Shown here in pieces: positions 7,428 through 15,301 of a stretch of DNA of 46,001 nucleotides (the stretch's first letter is position 1; each line of letters starts with the position of its first letter). The notes beneath the pieces are model-generated. The model was not told the DNA's origin and made no database searches. It saw only the letters and a program-made list of their open reading frames with translations. This DNA is from Sediminibacterium sp. (GTDB taxonomy: Bacteria > Bacteroidota > Bacteroidia > Chitinophagales > Chitinophagaceae), in NCBI GenBank assembly GCA_030726065.1, contig JANREK010000006.1, positions 1-46,001 of the forward strand. The letters are read 5' to 3'. The position numbers were made by a program, and so were the translations under genes.

Positions 7428-7904
7428 ATGAGTGAAATTAATATGTATGTTACGCAAGAGACTTTTGATAAGATGCGTGAGGAATTACATCGAATGAAAT
7501 CGGTGGATCGTCCTGCGGCTTCTAGGGCTATTGCGGAAGCTAGAGAAAAAGGGGATCTAAAAGAAAATGCAGAATATGATGCGGCTAAGGAAGCACAAGG
7601 CATGTTAGAAGCAAAAATTAAGCAACACGAATCTGCCATCTCCAATGCAAAGATTGTGGATACGAGTACCATTGATACAAGTAAGGTAACTATTTTAACT
7701 AAAGTGACCATTACCAATCAAGCAACTAAAAAAACTGTCACTTATCATTTGGTGGGAGAAAAAGAAGCCGATTTAAAAGCTGGTAAAATTTCAGCATCCT
7801 CACCGATTGGCAAAGGATTATTAGGTAAAAAAGTGGGAGAAATTGCGGAAGTAGTTGCGCCGAATGGCACCATGAAATTCATGATAGATAATATTACTAT
7901 TTAG
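7428..7904 (+). CDS. greA: Transcription elongation factor GreA
   Basis: A 158-residue factor that enters the RNA polymerase secondary channel and stimulates cleavage of backtracked RNA. The N-terminal coiled coil carries MYVTQETFDKMREELHRMK and the family tip motif ARE-KGDLKENAEYDAAKE with the acidic residues that coordinate the catalytic metal; the C-terminal FKBP-like domain has SPIGKGLLGKKVGE. I start at 7428 (MSEINMYV) because the upstream in-frame extension from 7389 reads through the leader hairpin and T-run. The leader contains a terminator-like hairpin, and a clean terminator follows at 7939. Confidence 0.96.
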   Translation: MSEINMYVTQETFDKMREELHRMKSVDRPAASRAIAEAREKGDLKENAEYDAAKEAQGMLEAKIKQHESAISNAKIVDTSTIDTSKVTILTKVTITNQATKKTVTYHLVGEKEADLKAGKISASSPIGKGLLGKKVGEIAEVVAPNGTMKFMIDNITI

Positions 7905-7938
7905 TAATAACAAGATATTTTAATATAAAACATAAACA

Positions 7939-7976
7939 AAGCGCACACATTAATCTTGTGGGCGCTTCTTTTTTTT
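7939..7976 (+). terminator. Intrinsic terminator after greA
   Basis: Left arm 7939-7949 (AAGCGCACACA) pairs with 7957-7967 with a single A-G mismatch, leaving a 7-nt loop, followed by a T-rich tail to 7976. It lies 35 bases after the greA stop and before the HIT gene. Confidence 0.8.
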
Positions 7977-8005
7977 AATTAAATTAGTGTTTCAATACAT
8001 CGACT

Positions 8006-8401
8006 ATGACTTTGTTTTCAAAAATTATCGCGGGTGAAATTCCTTCCTATAAAATTGCAGAATCGGAAATGTTTTTTGCCTTCCTAGATATTTTTCCTTT
8101 ACAAAAAGGGCATGTATTAGTAGTGCCTAAAATTGAAGTAGATAAAATTTTTGAAGTGCCTGATGATTTTTTAGCGGAGTTATTAATTTTTGCAAAACCT
8201 ATTGCCAAAGCAATTGAACAAAGTTTTCCTTGTAATCGCGTAGGCATGGTTACAGTGGGTTTGGAAGTGCCTCATGCACATGTACACTTGATTCCTATTA
8301 ATATAGCAAAGGATATGGAATTTTCGCAACCCAAATTAGAATTATCCAAGGAGGAATTTGAGAAAATTCAAAAAACTATTCAGTCGCATTTGAATAGGTA
8401 A
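8006..8401 (+). CDS. HIT-family (histidine triad) nucleotide hydrolase
   Basis: A 131-residue cytosolic protein of the HINT-like branch. The triad PHAHVHLIP (His at about 90, 92 and 94) is intact, preceded by FSKIIAGEIPSYKIAE, the normal HIT N-terminus, and GHVLVVPK in the core. HIT proteins hydrolyse nucleoside phosphoramidates or aminoacyl-adenylates using the middle histidine. The C-terminal helix (LSKEEFEKIQKTIQSH) is typical of Bacteroidota members. It is transcribed on its own after the greA terminator and converges on ruvC. Confidence 0.94.
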   Translation: MTLFSKIIAGEIPSYKIAESEMFFAFLDIFPLQKGHVLVVPKIEVDKIFEVPDDFLAELLIFAKPIAKAIEQSFPCNRVGMVTVGLEVPHAHVHLIPINIAKDMEFSQPKLELSKEEFEKIQKTIQSHLNR

Positions 8402-8449
8402 GCAATTTTAAGTGGCGTATCATTTTCTTATGAGATAATAAATGCGCTG

Positions 8450-9010
8450 CTATTTAAGTTTTAGTCTCTCTGGATTTTTTGCTAAAAATGCATCCCAACC
8501 TTTTAAACCTTTCGCAGCAGGCATCACTGGGCTACTCATTTGATACCAATGACAAAGTGCCACACCAAGTGCATCGGTGGCATCAAAATATTGCGGTTGT
8601 TTTTTTAAATCTAAAATTCGCTCCAGCATTTTCCAGACCATATCCTTATCAGCATTACCATTTCCCGTAATGGATTGTTTTACTTTTTTTGGGGCATATT
8701 CAGTCACCGGTAATTTAAACTGCAGCGCAGCCGCAATCGCTACTCCTTGCGCGCGCCCTAACTTGAGCATACTTTGTACGTTTTTTCCAAAAAATGGGGC
8801 TTCAATAGCAAAATGGGCAGGTTCGTATTTTTCGATGAGTTCAATGATTTTAGCATGTATTAATTGCAGGCGCGCGTAAATGTCCTTTTCCTTGGTCAAT
8901 TTCAATACATCCATATGTATTAAAGCAGGCTTAGTGCCGCCTTTTAAAATAGCAAAACCTAGGATCTGTGTTCCTGGGTCAATTCCTAAAATAATGGGTG
9001 TTTTTGACAT
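8450..9010 (-). CDS. ruvC: Crossover junction endodeoxyribonuclease RuvC
   Basis: A 186-residue Holliday-junction resolvase acting with RuvA and RuvB in recombinational repair. The four acidic catalytic residues are seen: Asp11 in GIDPGT, Glu70 in FAIEAPF, and Asp143/Asp146 in YFDATDALGVALCH, matching E. coli D7/E66/D138/D141. I use the ATG at 9010 (MSKTPII) rather than 9016, because TAACTTTA (minus strand, 9017-9024), a near-consensus -7 box, abuts the upstream ATG and would place the transcript start at about 9012. ruvB is at 20241, not adjacent. Confidence 0.95.
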   Translation of the reverse strand: MSKTPIILGIDPGTQILGFAILKGGTKPALIHMDVLKLTKEKDIYARLQLIHAKIIELIEKYEPAHFAIEAPFFGKNVQSMLKLGRAQGVAIAAALQFKLPVTEYAPKKVKQSITGNGNADKDMVWKMLERILDLKKQPQYFDATDALGVALCHWYQMSSPVMPAAKGLKGWDAFLAKNPERLKLK

Positions 9011-9058
9011 TTGCATTAAAGTTACAAATATGATGGCAAATTCCGAACTTTACCGCCA

Positions 9059-9976
9059 ATGAAGGAGGTATTAATAAATCGTTTACGCAGTTGGGGAAAT
9101 AAATCAATTGGATTAATCCTATTTGTAGTTTGCTTGGTCGCTATTTATAATAAAGTAGCGCATAATGAAAATTTGAATCAATACAGTGCCGACATTAGAA
9201 TTCAGTTTGAGAAAGTTACTTTTTTTGAATGGGCAGTTTTGGTATTACTTTTTTTATTGAACTATTTAATGGAAGCCATCAAGTGGCAAAACTTACTTGC
9301 ATCCTGGAGCCCCATTTCAATTTTTAAATCCTATAAGTCAGTATTGATTGGTCAAGCTTTTGCTTTTTTTACCCCTGCACGTTCTGGTGACTATGTAGGA
9401 CGCATTTTATTGCTACCTCCGGGAAGTAAAATAAAAGGGGTGGCACAATTGGCTTGGTCCTCCTACGCTCAACTCATCATTACCATTAGCATTGGGAGTA
9501 TCACACTTTTTTTTAACCTGCCCTTTTTCCCTTGGATCAAATGGTTTATGCCACTGGGCTTGATCGCTGCTTTGTTTGTTTATTTCCATCCTGGTCAATT
9601 TAAAGGGTGGTTGAACAAAATAAATAAACTTCAAATTGAAAATAAATTAAAATTGAATTTATTGGTTATTTCTTTTTTAAAATATATTGTTTTTGTGCTT
9701 CAATATACTTGGGCCGTATCAATGTTAAACATACCTATTGCACCTATTAATTTGTGGATAGCATTAGGGGTGTTGTTTTTACTACTAAGTATCATTCCTT
9801 CAATCAGTTTAACGGATTTAGTGATACGTGGACAAATTATTTTAGTATTATTGGAACCCTACTATAATAATAGTTTAATGCTGATATGCTTAAGTACCAT
9901 CATTTGGGCCGTTAACTTTTTATTACCTGCCATCATTGGGGCATTTTTATTAATTAATTTCCGCATAAAGCAATAA
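9059..9976 (+). CDS. Lysylphosphatidylglycerol synthase TM-region family membrane protein
   Basis: A 305-residue inner-membrane protein with about eight hydrophobic segments, for example residues 17-33, 55-75, 123-145 and the two helix-dense stretches near 195-260. FFTPARSGDYVGRILLLP matches the conserved region of the UPF0104/LPG_synthase_TM family (AglD/MprF membrane half). There is no cytosolic aminoacyl-transferase domain, so it is not a full MprF; such proteins are thought to be flippase-like, with unknown substrate. It is divergent from ruvC; the DUF3108 gene follows 49 bases downstream. Confidence 0.8.
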   Translation: MKEVLINRLRSWGNKSIGLILFVVCLVAIYNKVAHNENLNQYSADIRIQFEKVTFFEWAVLVLLFLLNYLMEAIKWQNLLASWSPISIFKSYKSVLIGQAFAFFTPARSGDYVGRILLLPPGSKIKGVAQLAWSSYAQLIITISIGSITLFFNLPFFPWIKWFMPLGLIAALFVYFHPGQFKGWLNKINKLQIENKLKLNLLVISFLKYIVFVLQYTWAVSMLNIPIAPINLWIALGVLFLLLSIIPSISLTDLVIRGQIILVLLEPYYNNSLMLICLSTIIWAVNFLLPAIIGAFLLINFRIKQ

Positions 9977-9981
9977 TTTTG
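9974..9981 (+). promoter_or_regulatory. -7 promoter box of the DUF3108 gene
   Basis: TAATTTTG fits TAnnTTTG and overlaps the stop codon of the membrane-protein gene. A short ATG-led frame of 11 codons (9983-10018) begins 2 bases later, ending 7 bases before the GTG start of the next gene. Confidence 0.4.
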
Positions 9982-10025
9982 CATGATGCTAATGATCAAG
10001 TGCGTCATTTTAAATTAAAGCCCCT

Positions 10026-10820
10026 GTGTACATTTTATTAATATTATTAAGTTCATTATTATCTTTTTTACCTTCCAAGGAACGGGATGGCTTGTGCAAT
10101 CAAATCAATAAATCCTATCAGGCAGGTGAAAAAGTGAGATACACGATTTATTATAATGTTATTGGTCTGTATGTGAATGCGGGTAAGGCGGAGTTCAGCA
10201 TTAAATCATCCACTTGGAATAACACACCGGCCTATACATTTACACTCAATGGCCGTTCTAATTCAAAATATGATTGGATTTTTAAAGTGAGAGACAAATA
10301 TGAGTCGGTGGTAGATGCTAAAACCTTATTGCCCTATCAATTTACCCGACATATTAACGAAGGCAGCTTTCATAAAAAGCAAGAAGTGCTATTTGATCAA
10401 AAAAATAATACAGCCACTAGTGAAACGGGTGTTTTTAATACTGCTGATTGTACATTTGATGTTATTAGTGCCATTTATGCAGCAAGAAATATTAATTATG
10501 AAAAATGTCAAATCAACGATAAAATCAATTTGAGTTTTTTTATTGATGATACTTTGTATCCTTCTTATTTTAAATTTTTAGGTCGATCTGAAATCACGAC
10601 ACAATATGGCCGATTCAAAGTGATTAAATTAGCGCCCTTGTTGGAGAAGGGTAGCATGTTTGATGGTGGTGAAAAAATGATTGTATGGGTCACAGATGAT
10701 GAAAACCATATTCCTGTTCGCATTGAAACACCTATAATAGTAGGAAGTATTAAAGTGGACTTAGATGGCTATGAAAACATCCGACATCCCTTAACCTCAT
10801 TGATGGAAGTAGTAGAGTAG
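10026..10820 (+). CDS. DUF3108 domain secreted protein
   Basis: A 264-residue protein with a hydrophobic N-terminus (YILLILLSSLLSFLP) acting as a signal peptide that lacks the usual positive N-region. The mature part is beta-rich; AGEKVRYTIYYNVIGLYVNAGKAE-like and FKVRDKYESVVD patterns and the ending MIVWVTDDENHIPVRIET match DUF3108, a family of outer-envelope proteins of unknown role in Bacteroidota. The only start upstream before a stop is GTG (10026). It is convergent with the MBL hydrolase (stop to stop 9 bases). Function unknown. Confidence 0.82.
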   Translation: MYILLILLSSLLSFLPSKERDGLCNQINKSYQAGEKVRYTIYYNVIGLYVNAGKAEFSIKSSTWNNTPAYTFTLNGRSNSKYDWIFKVRDKYESVVDAKTLLPYQFTRHINEGSFHKKQEVLFDQKNNTATSETGVFNTADCTFDVISAIYAARNINYEKCQINDKINLSFFIDDTLYPSYFKFLGRSEITTQYGRFKVIKLAPLLEKGSMFDGGEKMIVWVTDDENHIPVRIETPIIVGSIKVDLDGYENIRHPLTSLMEVVE

Positions 10821-10829
10821 CGGTGAATT

Positions 10830-11702
10830 TTATTGCTGCAACCAGGTATGCAATGTGAAACTTGCATTCGATCTAATTCCTTTTTCTGTTTCGTGTAAAC
10901 TACAACATTCATTGAACGCGTCGTGTTCAAAAAACAAAGTGTAATTATTTTTCACAGCTTCATTTAAGAATAGTTCCTTTTCGGCCAGTGTGATTAATGG
11001 TTGCATATCATAGCCCATCACATAAGGGAGTGGTATATGTGCTACGCTGGGTAATAAGTCGGCCATAAAAACCAATTCACGGCCATTTAGGTTGATTTTA
11101 GGAATTAACATCCCTTGGGTATGTCCATTGACAACAAAGCAAGTAATATTGGGGCTAAAATGTATTTCCTGTAAGTTACTTGCACTTTTAAATGAAGGGA
11201 GGCTAATTAATTTTAATTGGCCACTTTGTTGTAAGGGTAAAATATTTTCTTTTAAAAAGGAGGCTTTTTCTCGCTTATTGGGGTTTAATGCTAATTCCCA
11301 TTGCGGTTCACTCACCCAATAGGTAGCATTTGGAAAAGTCAGGTTGAATGTATCATTTTCTTTTAGTACAGCACCTCCAACATGATCAAAATGTAAATGT
11401 GTTAACAATACATCCGTGATATCATTGGGATTAAAATTTAATTGATGTAAAGCATTATTTAAGGTAACTGTTTCATGTGGGTGGTAGTGACTTAAAAATT
11501 TGGCATCTTGTTTGTTACCCATACCCGTATCAATAAGTATTTTTCGTTCTCCATCAATCACTAATAGGCAACGCAAGGCCCAAGTACACAAATTATTTTC
11601 ATCTGCTGGATTTAGTTTGTTCCATATTCCTTTGGGTACAACACCAAACATAGCACCGCCATCTAATTTAAACTTGCCTGTGTCAACACTAAATACCTGC
11701 AT
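10830..11702 (-). CDS. MBL-fold metallo-hydrolase
   Basis: A 290-residue metallo-beta-lactamase-fold hydrolase with the zinc motif THLHFDHVGG, a second-site histidine in VNGHTQGM, a bridging Asp in FMADLLPS and a later histidine in FFEHDAF. The layout (product MQVFSVDTGKFKLDGGAMFG at the N-terminus) resembles lactonase/quorum-quenching-like and YtnP-like hydrolases, but the substrate cannot be named. Its ATG lies inside the 3' end of the MFS gene with a 14-base overlap, so translation is probably coupled. It is the last gene of the ftsX-to-MBL minus-strand group. Confidence 0.9.
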   Translation of the reverse strand: MQVFSVDTGKFKLDGGAMFGVVPKGIWNKLNPADENNLCTWALRCLLVIDGERKILIDTGMGNKQDAKFLSHYHPHETVTLNNALHQLNFNPNDITDVLLTHLHFDHVGGAVLKENDTFNLTFPNATYWVSEPQWELALNPNKREKASFLKENILPLQQSGQLKLISLPSFKSASNLQEIHFSPNITCFVVNGHTQGMLIPKINLNGRELVFMADLLPSVAHIPLPYVMGYDMQPLITLAEKELFLNEAVKNNYTLFFEHDAFNECCSLHETEKGIRSNASFTLHTWLQQ

Positions 11703-12996
11703 GTCCTTTTAATTTTGAAGTGCGATACAATATAACAAACCCAATGATAAAGAATATACATAAAGCTAATACAGAGTTTCGTTGTGATCCAGTGATTTCA
11801 TTAATCAAACCAAAGCTAAACATTCCAATTACAATGGCTACTTTTTCAGTGACATCATAAAAGCTGAAATAACTAGTAGTGTCATGTGTTTTGGGCATCA
11901 ACTTGGAATAAGTACTTCTGCTCACTGATTGTATACCGCCCATGACAAATCCTACTATAATGGATAAGCAATAAAAAGGCATAAGACCATTGCGTGGCAG
12001 GTAGTAGCCTATAATACAACCGCCAATCCAAATCAATATCGCTACCATAATGGTATTAAAATTACCCCATTTGCTTGCCATCTTCGCCATCAGATGCGCA
12101 CCTGGTATAGCCACTAATTGTATAATTAATATGGCAATAATTAAGTTGGTGGTTGGTATGTTTAGTTCACTCTTTCCATAAAGTGTTGCAGCTAACATAA
12201 CTGTTTGAACACCCATATTGTAAAAGAAAAAAGATAATAAAAATTGTTTTAATAGCGGTTGTGTTTTAAGTTCAATCCACACCTTGTGCAGTTCCTTATA
12301 ACCTTGTGTAATTAAGTTTTTACTGTGTGCGCCTTTCACTCCTTTGCTTACAGGAAGTCTTGAAATGGCTAACCATCCAAAGCTGACCCACCAAACGCCG
12401 ACCAATAAAAATGAAATCTGGGATGCTTTACTCACTGTGATGCCGAATAGTTCAGGTTTTAAAACAAATACAAAACAAATAATTTGTAAAAGTACCGAAC
12501 CAATATAACCCATCATAAATCCTTTCGCGCTAATTCGATCGCGATCTTCTGGGGCAGCAATTTCGGGTAAGTAGGAATTATAAAAAACCAAACTACTCCA
12601 AAATCCAACGCATGCAATAATCACTGAAATTAAACCGCCCATAATATGGTCGCTGTCAAAAAAATAAAGTGAAGCGCAGGCTAAACTCCCCATGGTGCAA
12701 AAAAACCGAAGAAACTGTTTTTTATTACCTCTGTAATCTGCAATAGATGATAGTATGGGCGACATGATTGCCACAATGACAAAGGCAATGGCTAGTATAT
12801 AATTATAAAGTGCGGTATTTGAAAACTCATAATTTCCAATTTTAATTTTATCGATTAAGGTATTTTCATCGCCATCGCCGGTAACTGCTTCGTAGTAGGC
12901 AGGAAAAATAGTGGAAGTAATTACAAGATTGTAAACACTATTGGCCCAATCATATATGGCCCATCCGTTCACAACTTTTTTTGAGGCAGTTTGCAT
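11689..12996 (-). CDS. MFS transporter, Atg22/UMF1-like
   Basis: A 435-residue inner-membrane protein with about 12 transmembrane segments. The opening NGWAIYDWANSVYNLVITST is diagnostic of the Atg22-like UMF1 branch of the major facilitator superfamily; GGIQSVSRSTYSKLMPKT is the conserved loop between helices 10 and 11 in this branch. Substrate unknown (the yeast member exports amino acids from the vacuole). It lies 60 bases after uppP; a -7 box within the end of uppP and a 10-bp hairpin in front of the start suggest its own promoter and a structured leader. Confidence 0.9.
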   Translation of the reverse strand: MQTASKKVVNGWAIYDWANSVYNLVITSTIFPAYYEAVTGDGDENTLIDKIKIGNYEFSNTALYNYILAIAFVIVAIMSPILSSIADYRGNKKQFLRFFCTMGSLACASLYFFDSDHIMGGLISVIIACVGFWSSLVFYNSYLPEIAAPEDRDRISAKGFMMGYIGSVLLQIICFVFVLKPELFGITVSKASQISFLLVGVWWVSFGWLAISRLPVSKGVKGAHSKNLITQGYKELHKVWIELKTQPLLKQFLLSFFFYNMGVQTVMLAATLYGKSELNIPTTNLIIAILIIQLVAIPGAHLMAKMASKWGNFNTIMVAILIWIGGCIIGYYLPRNGLMPFYCLSIIVGFVMGGIQSVSRSTYSKLMPKTHDTTSYFSFYDVTEKVAIVIGMFSFGLINEITGSQRNSVLALCIFFIIGFVILYRTSKLKGHAGI

Positions 12997-13002
12997 ACTT
13001 GA

Positions 13003-13033
13003 ATTTATTAGTGTTTTAAAAATACTAATAAAT
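13003..13033 (-). promoter_or_regulatory. Leader hairpin of the MFS gene
   Basis: A perfect 10-bp inverted repeat (13003-13012 against 13024-13033, half-site ATTTATTAGT) with an 11-nt loop ends 6 bases before the MFS ATG. A transcript from the box at 13061-13068 would carry it in its 5' leader, where it could occlude ribosome access or serve as an operator. All but two pairs are A-T. Confidence 0.4.
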
Positions 13034-13056
13034 ACCCAACTCTCCTATAGGCAGGG

Positions 13057-13869
13057 TTAGCAAAGATAATTCGTGTATAACAATACCAAAATGGTGATAC
13101 CCAACACAATTCGGTACCAACCAAATGGGGCAAATCCCATTTTTTGAACAATTTTGATAAAAAACTGAACCGAGACTAAGGCAACGATAAAAGCGACAAT
13201 AGCGCCAATCAATAATGTAATGAGGTTGTCTGACGAAAACACTTCAGGATTAGTTTTGTATACGTCCAAAGTGCTTTTCGCGGAGGCTGCCATCATGGTT
13301 GGCACGGCTAAGAAAAAGGAAAACTCCAATGCTATTTTCTTGCTTAATTTTTGACTCATTCCGCCTATTATAGTTGCGGCACTACGGCTTAATCCTGGAA
13401 AAATAATGGACAACACTTGAAAGCAACCAATAATGAATGATTTTTGATAACTAATTTCACCTGCATCATTATTGGTATTTGTAGGAGTTTCATTCGCTTT
13501 AAATAGTTTGTCTATAAATAACAGGATAACCCCGCCAGCAATCATGACAATGGCAATCACCCATAAATTATTTAAGGCAGCATCAATGTATTTTTTTAAT
13601 AAAGCCCCAAATAGTAAAGCTGGAATTACTGCTACGATCAGTTTTAAATAAAAACTATAATGTTTGAAATCGAAAAATCTTTTATAATAAATAACCACTA
13701 TGGAGGCAATGGCAGCTAATTGAATCACAATTTCAAATAAGTCTACAAAGGGGGAGTCGTCAATGCCTAAAAAAGGATTGGCAAACTTCATATGTGCAGT
13801 GCTTGAAATGGGTAAAAACTCAGTGATACCTTCAATGATAGCAATGAGTATTGCTTGTATTGTATTCAT
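13057..13869 (-). CDS. uppP: Undecaprenyl-diphosphatase UppP/BacA
   Basis: A 270-residue inner-membrane enzyme with about eight transmembrane helices that dephosphorylates undecaprenyl pyrophosphate, recycling the lipid carrier for peptidoglycan and O-antigen. The catalytic region EGITEFLPISSTAHM (residues 13-27) and the second motif PGLSRSAATI, each with conserved Glu/Ser/Arg, are intact. The ftsX-DUF3098-uppP order is a common Bacteroidota arrangement. A strong hairpin with a T-run lies 14 bases before the ATG, between it and DUF3098. Confidence 0.96.
   Translation of the reverse strand: MNTIQAILIAIIEGITEFLPISSTAHMKFANPFLGIDDSPFVDLFEIVIQLAAIASIVVIYYKRFFDFKHYSFYLKLIVAVIPALLFGALLKKYIDAALNNLWVIAIVMIAGGVILLFIDKLFKANETPTNTNNDAGEISYQKSFIIGCFQVLSIIFPGLSRSAATIIGGMSQKLSKKIALEFSFFLAVPTMMAASAKSTLDVYKTNPEVFSSDNLITLLIGAIVAFIVALVSVQFFIKIVQKMGFAPFGWYRIVLGITILVLLYTNYLC
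13061..13068 (-). promoter_or_regulatory. -7 promoter box of the MFS/MBL pair
   Basis: On the minus strand TATCTTTG fits TAnnTTTG; it is inside the last codons of uppP (Tyr-Leu-Cys). It predicts a start near 13056 and a leader of about 60 bases containing the hairpin at 13003-13033. Confidence 0.4.
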
Positions 13870-13880
13870 AGTGGTGTATT

Positions 13881-13918
13881 AAAAAACAGATCCCGAGCGC
13901 AGGCGTCGGGATCTGTTT
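13881..13918 (-). terminator. Strong terminator-like hairpin between DUF3098 and uppP
   Basis: A perfect 13-bp inverted repeat (13884-13896 with 13906-13918, containing GATCCCGA) and a 9-nt loop; on the minus strand the right arm runs into six T (13886-13881). It starts 14 bases after the DUF3098 stop and ends 14 bases before the uppP ATG, so it either terminates the ftsX transcript or acts as an attenuator or RNA-processing signal. Confidence 0.8.
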
Positions 13919-13932
13919 AAATTTTATTTTAA

Positions 13933-14172
13933 TTATGCTTTTTTAAATAGGGCATAAATTTCAACCAAAAAGCCAATGATCATAACGATTGGGGCTAAGG
14001 TAATGCGTCTAAAGCTATACACTTCACTTGCATTAAATACATTTGGGTCAGCGCTTTTTCCACCTGTCATTAATAGCATTCCTGCTGTAATTAACAAGGC
14101 ACCTACCAACATCCAAATATAATTTGACTTGCCAAAAATGTCTAAGGATTTTTTTGTTTCTTTCTGTGTCAT
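13933..14172 (-). CDS. DUF3098 small membrane protein
   Basis: A 79-residue protein with two transmembrane helices (about residues 17-38 and 57-77) separated by a loop KSADPNVFNASEVYSFRR, the DUF3098 signature. The family is restricted mainly to Bacteroidota and sits between ftsX and uppP; its role is unknown, but location suggests a link to cell division or envelope synthesis (inference). It is 88 bases downstream of ftsX. Confidence 0.9.
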   Translation of the reverse strand: MTQKETKKSLDIFGKSNYIWMLVGALLITAGMLLMTGGKSADPNVFNASEVYSFRRITLAPIVMIIGFLVEIYALFKKA

Positions 14173-14260
14173 ACAATTTTATTTTATGCTATTGTCGTTT
14201 CCGCTGGATATACTCTTTTTGGTTGGACTTTATTTCTGAATTATAAATTTAATGAATTCG

Positions 14261-15136
14261 TTAATATAGATCGTCTAATTTCATTTTTAAATATTTCAAT
14301 ACACTACGGTAAGTGCTAAATACGGATATGCCCACGCCCATAATAATGATGCCGCCAAAAAGTAATAAATCGTTCCCAGCACCTTGGATGGTTCTGATTT
14401 GTGGAAATTGACTACCTGCCCATTGTATTAAACCAAATAGTAAAACAATGGAAATAAAGGCACTGGTTAATCCATTGATCAGTGCACGAATCACTAATGG
14501 TTTTGAAATAAAGCTTCTTGTCGCACCCACCATTTGCATGGTTTTAATTAAAAAACGATTACTGAACATGGCTAAGCGAATGGTATTGTCGATGCTGATA
14601 ATTACGATGATGCAAAGTATAATAGACATCACTAAAAAAATCACCCCAATTTTAGTAGCCCTTTCATTCAGGTTGGTCACTAAGCTCTTTGGATATTGAA
14701 TATCTGCTACTTCTGTTTTGAATGTATTTTCAATAGCTGCGCTAATGCTAGCTAAACTATCCGGATTCACATAATCGGCTTTGGCAAAAAAGTCGACACT
14801 TTCAGGAAGGGGGTTTACATCTAATATCTTAGCCCATTCTTCATTATTTTCTTTATTCCAGATGTCTTTGGCCTTTTCCTTATTTACGTATTCTACGTTT
14901 TTTGCATAGGGTTGGCTGGCAATATATTGCTGTACTTTTCCTATTGCATTTTTGTCGGAGGTTCTCAAATAAACGCTAATTCGGATATCTTCTTTAAAAT
15001 TGTCCCCAATGGAATGTAGGTTTAAAAATAGCCATCCCATGATGCCCATAATAAACAAAACAATCGCCACCCCAATCACACTATAAATGTAGTTGGGCTT
15101 GCTGCGTTTTAAAGAGGTAGATCCGGTAACTGCCAT
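14261..15136 (-). CDS. ftsX: Cell division protein FtsX (permease-like)
   Basis: A 291-residue membrane protein: one N-terminal transmembrane helix (after KPNYIYSVIG), a large periplasmic domain beginning DIRISVYLRTSDKNA, then three C-terminal transmembrane helices of the FtsX/MacB permease type with GATRSFISKPLVIRA between them. With the ATPase FtsE it controls peptidoglycan hydrolases at the septum; ftsE is not adjacent here, as often in Bacteroidota. I use the start at 15136 (MAVTGSTSLKR) rather than 15166, because a TACATTTG promoter box on the minus strand (15164-15171) overlaps the upstream codon. Confidence 0.94.
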   Translation of the reverse strand: MAVTGSTSLKRSKPNYIYSVIGVAIVLFIMGIMGWLFLNLHSIGDNFKEDIRISVYLRTSDKNAIGKVQQYIASQPYAKNVEYVNKEKAKDIWNKENNEEWAKILDVNPLPESVDFFAKADYVNPDSLASISAAIENTFKTEVADIQYPKSLVTNLNERATKIGVIFLVMSIILCIIVIISIDNTIRLAMFSNRFLIKTMQMVGATRSFISKPLVIRALINGLTSAFISIVLLFGLIQWAGSQFPQIRTIQGAGNDLLLFGGIIIMGVGISVFSTYRSVLKYLKMKLDDLY

Positions 15137-15163
15137 GGTATAAAATTTTACTTGTTCACTTTG

Positions 15164-15171
15164 CAAATGTA
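15164..15171 (-). promoter_or_regulatory. -7 promoter box of ftsX
   Basis: Minus-strand TACATTTG fits TAnnTTTG; predicted start about 15159, some 23 bases before the chosen ftsX ATG. It argues against the upstream ATG at 15166. Confidence 0.5.
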
Positions 15172-15192
15172 GGGTTTTGAACGCTAATGGCT

Positions 15193-15200
15193 TACATTTG
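15193..15200 (+). promoter_or_regulatory. -7 promoter box upstream of leuS
   Basis: Plus-strand TACATTTG, the same octamer as the ftsX box and arranged back to back with it, 21 bases apart. It would give leuS a leader of nearly 100 bases, in which I see no T-box or obvious riboswitch. Confidence 0.4.
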
Positions 15201-15301
15201 CAGAGGATGAATTATCCCATTTTTTAGGCCAAAATGTGTATTTTTTTGATTTTGGTTAAAGAATTGTTATGATTCAACCATTTAAAATGAAATGCAATTA
15301 G

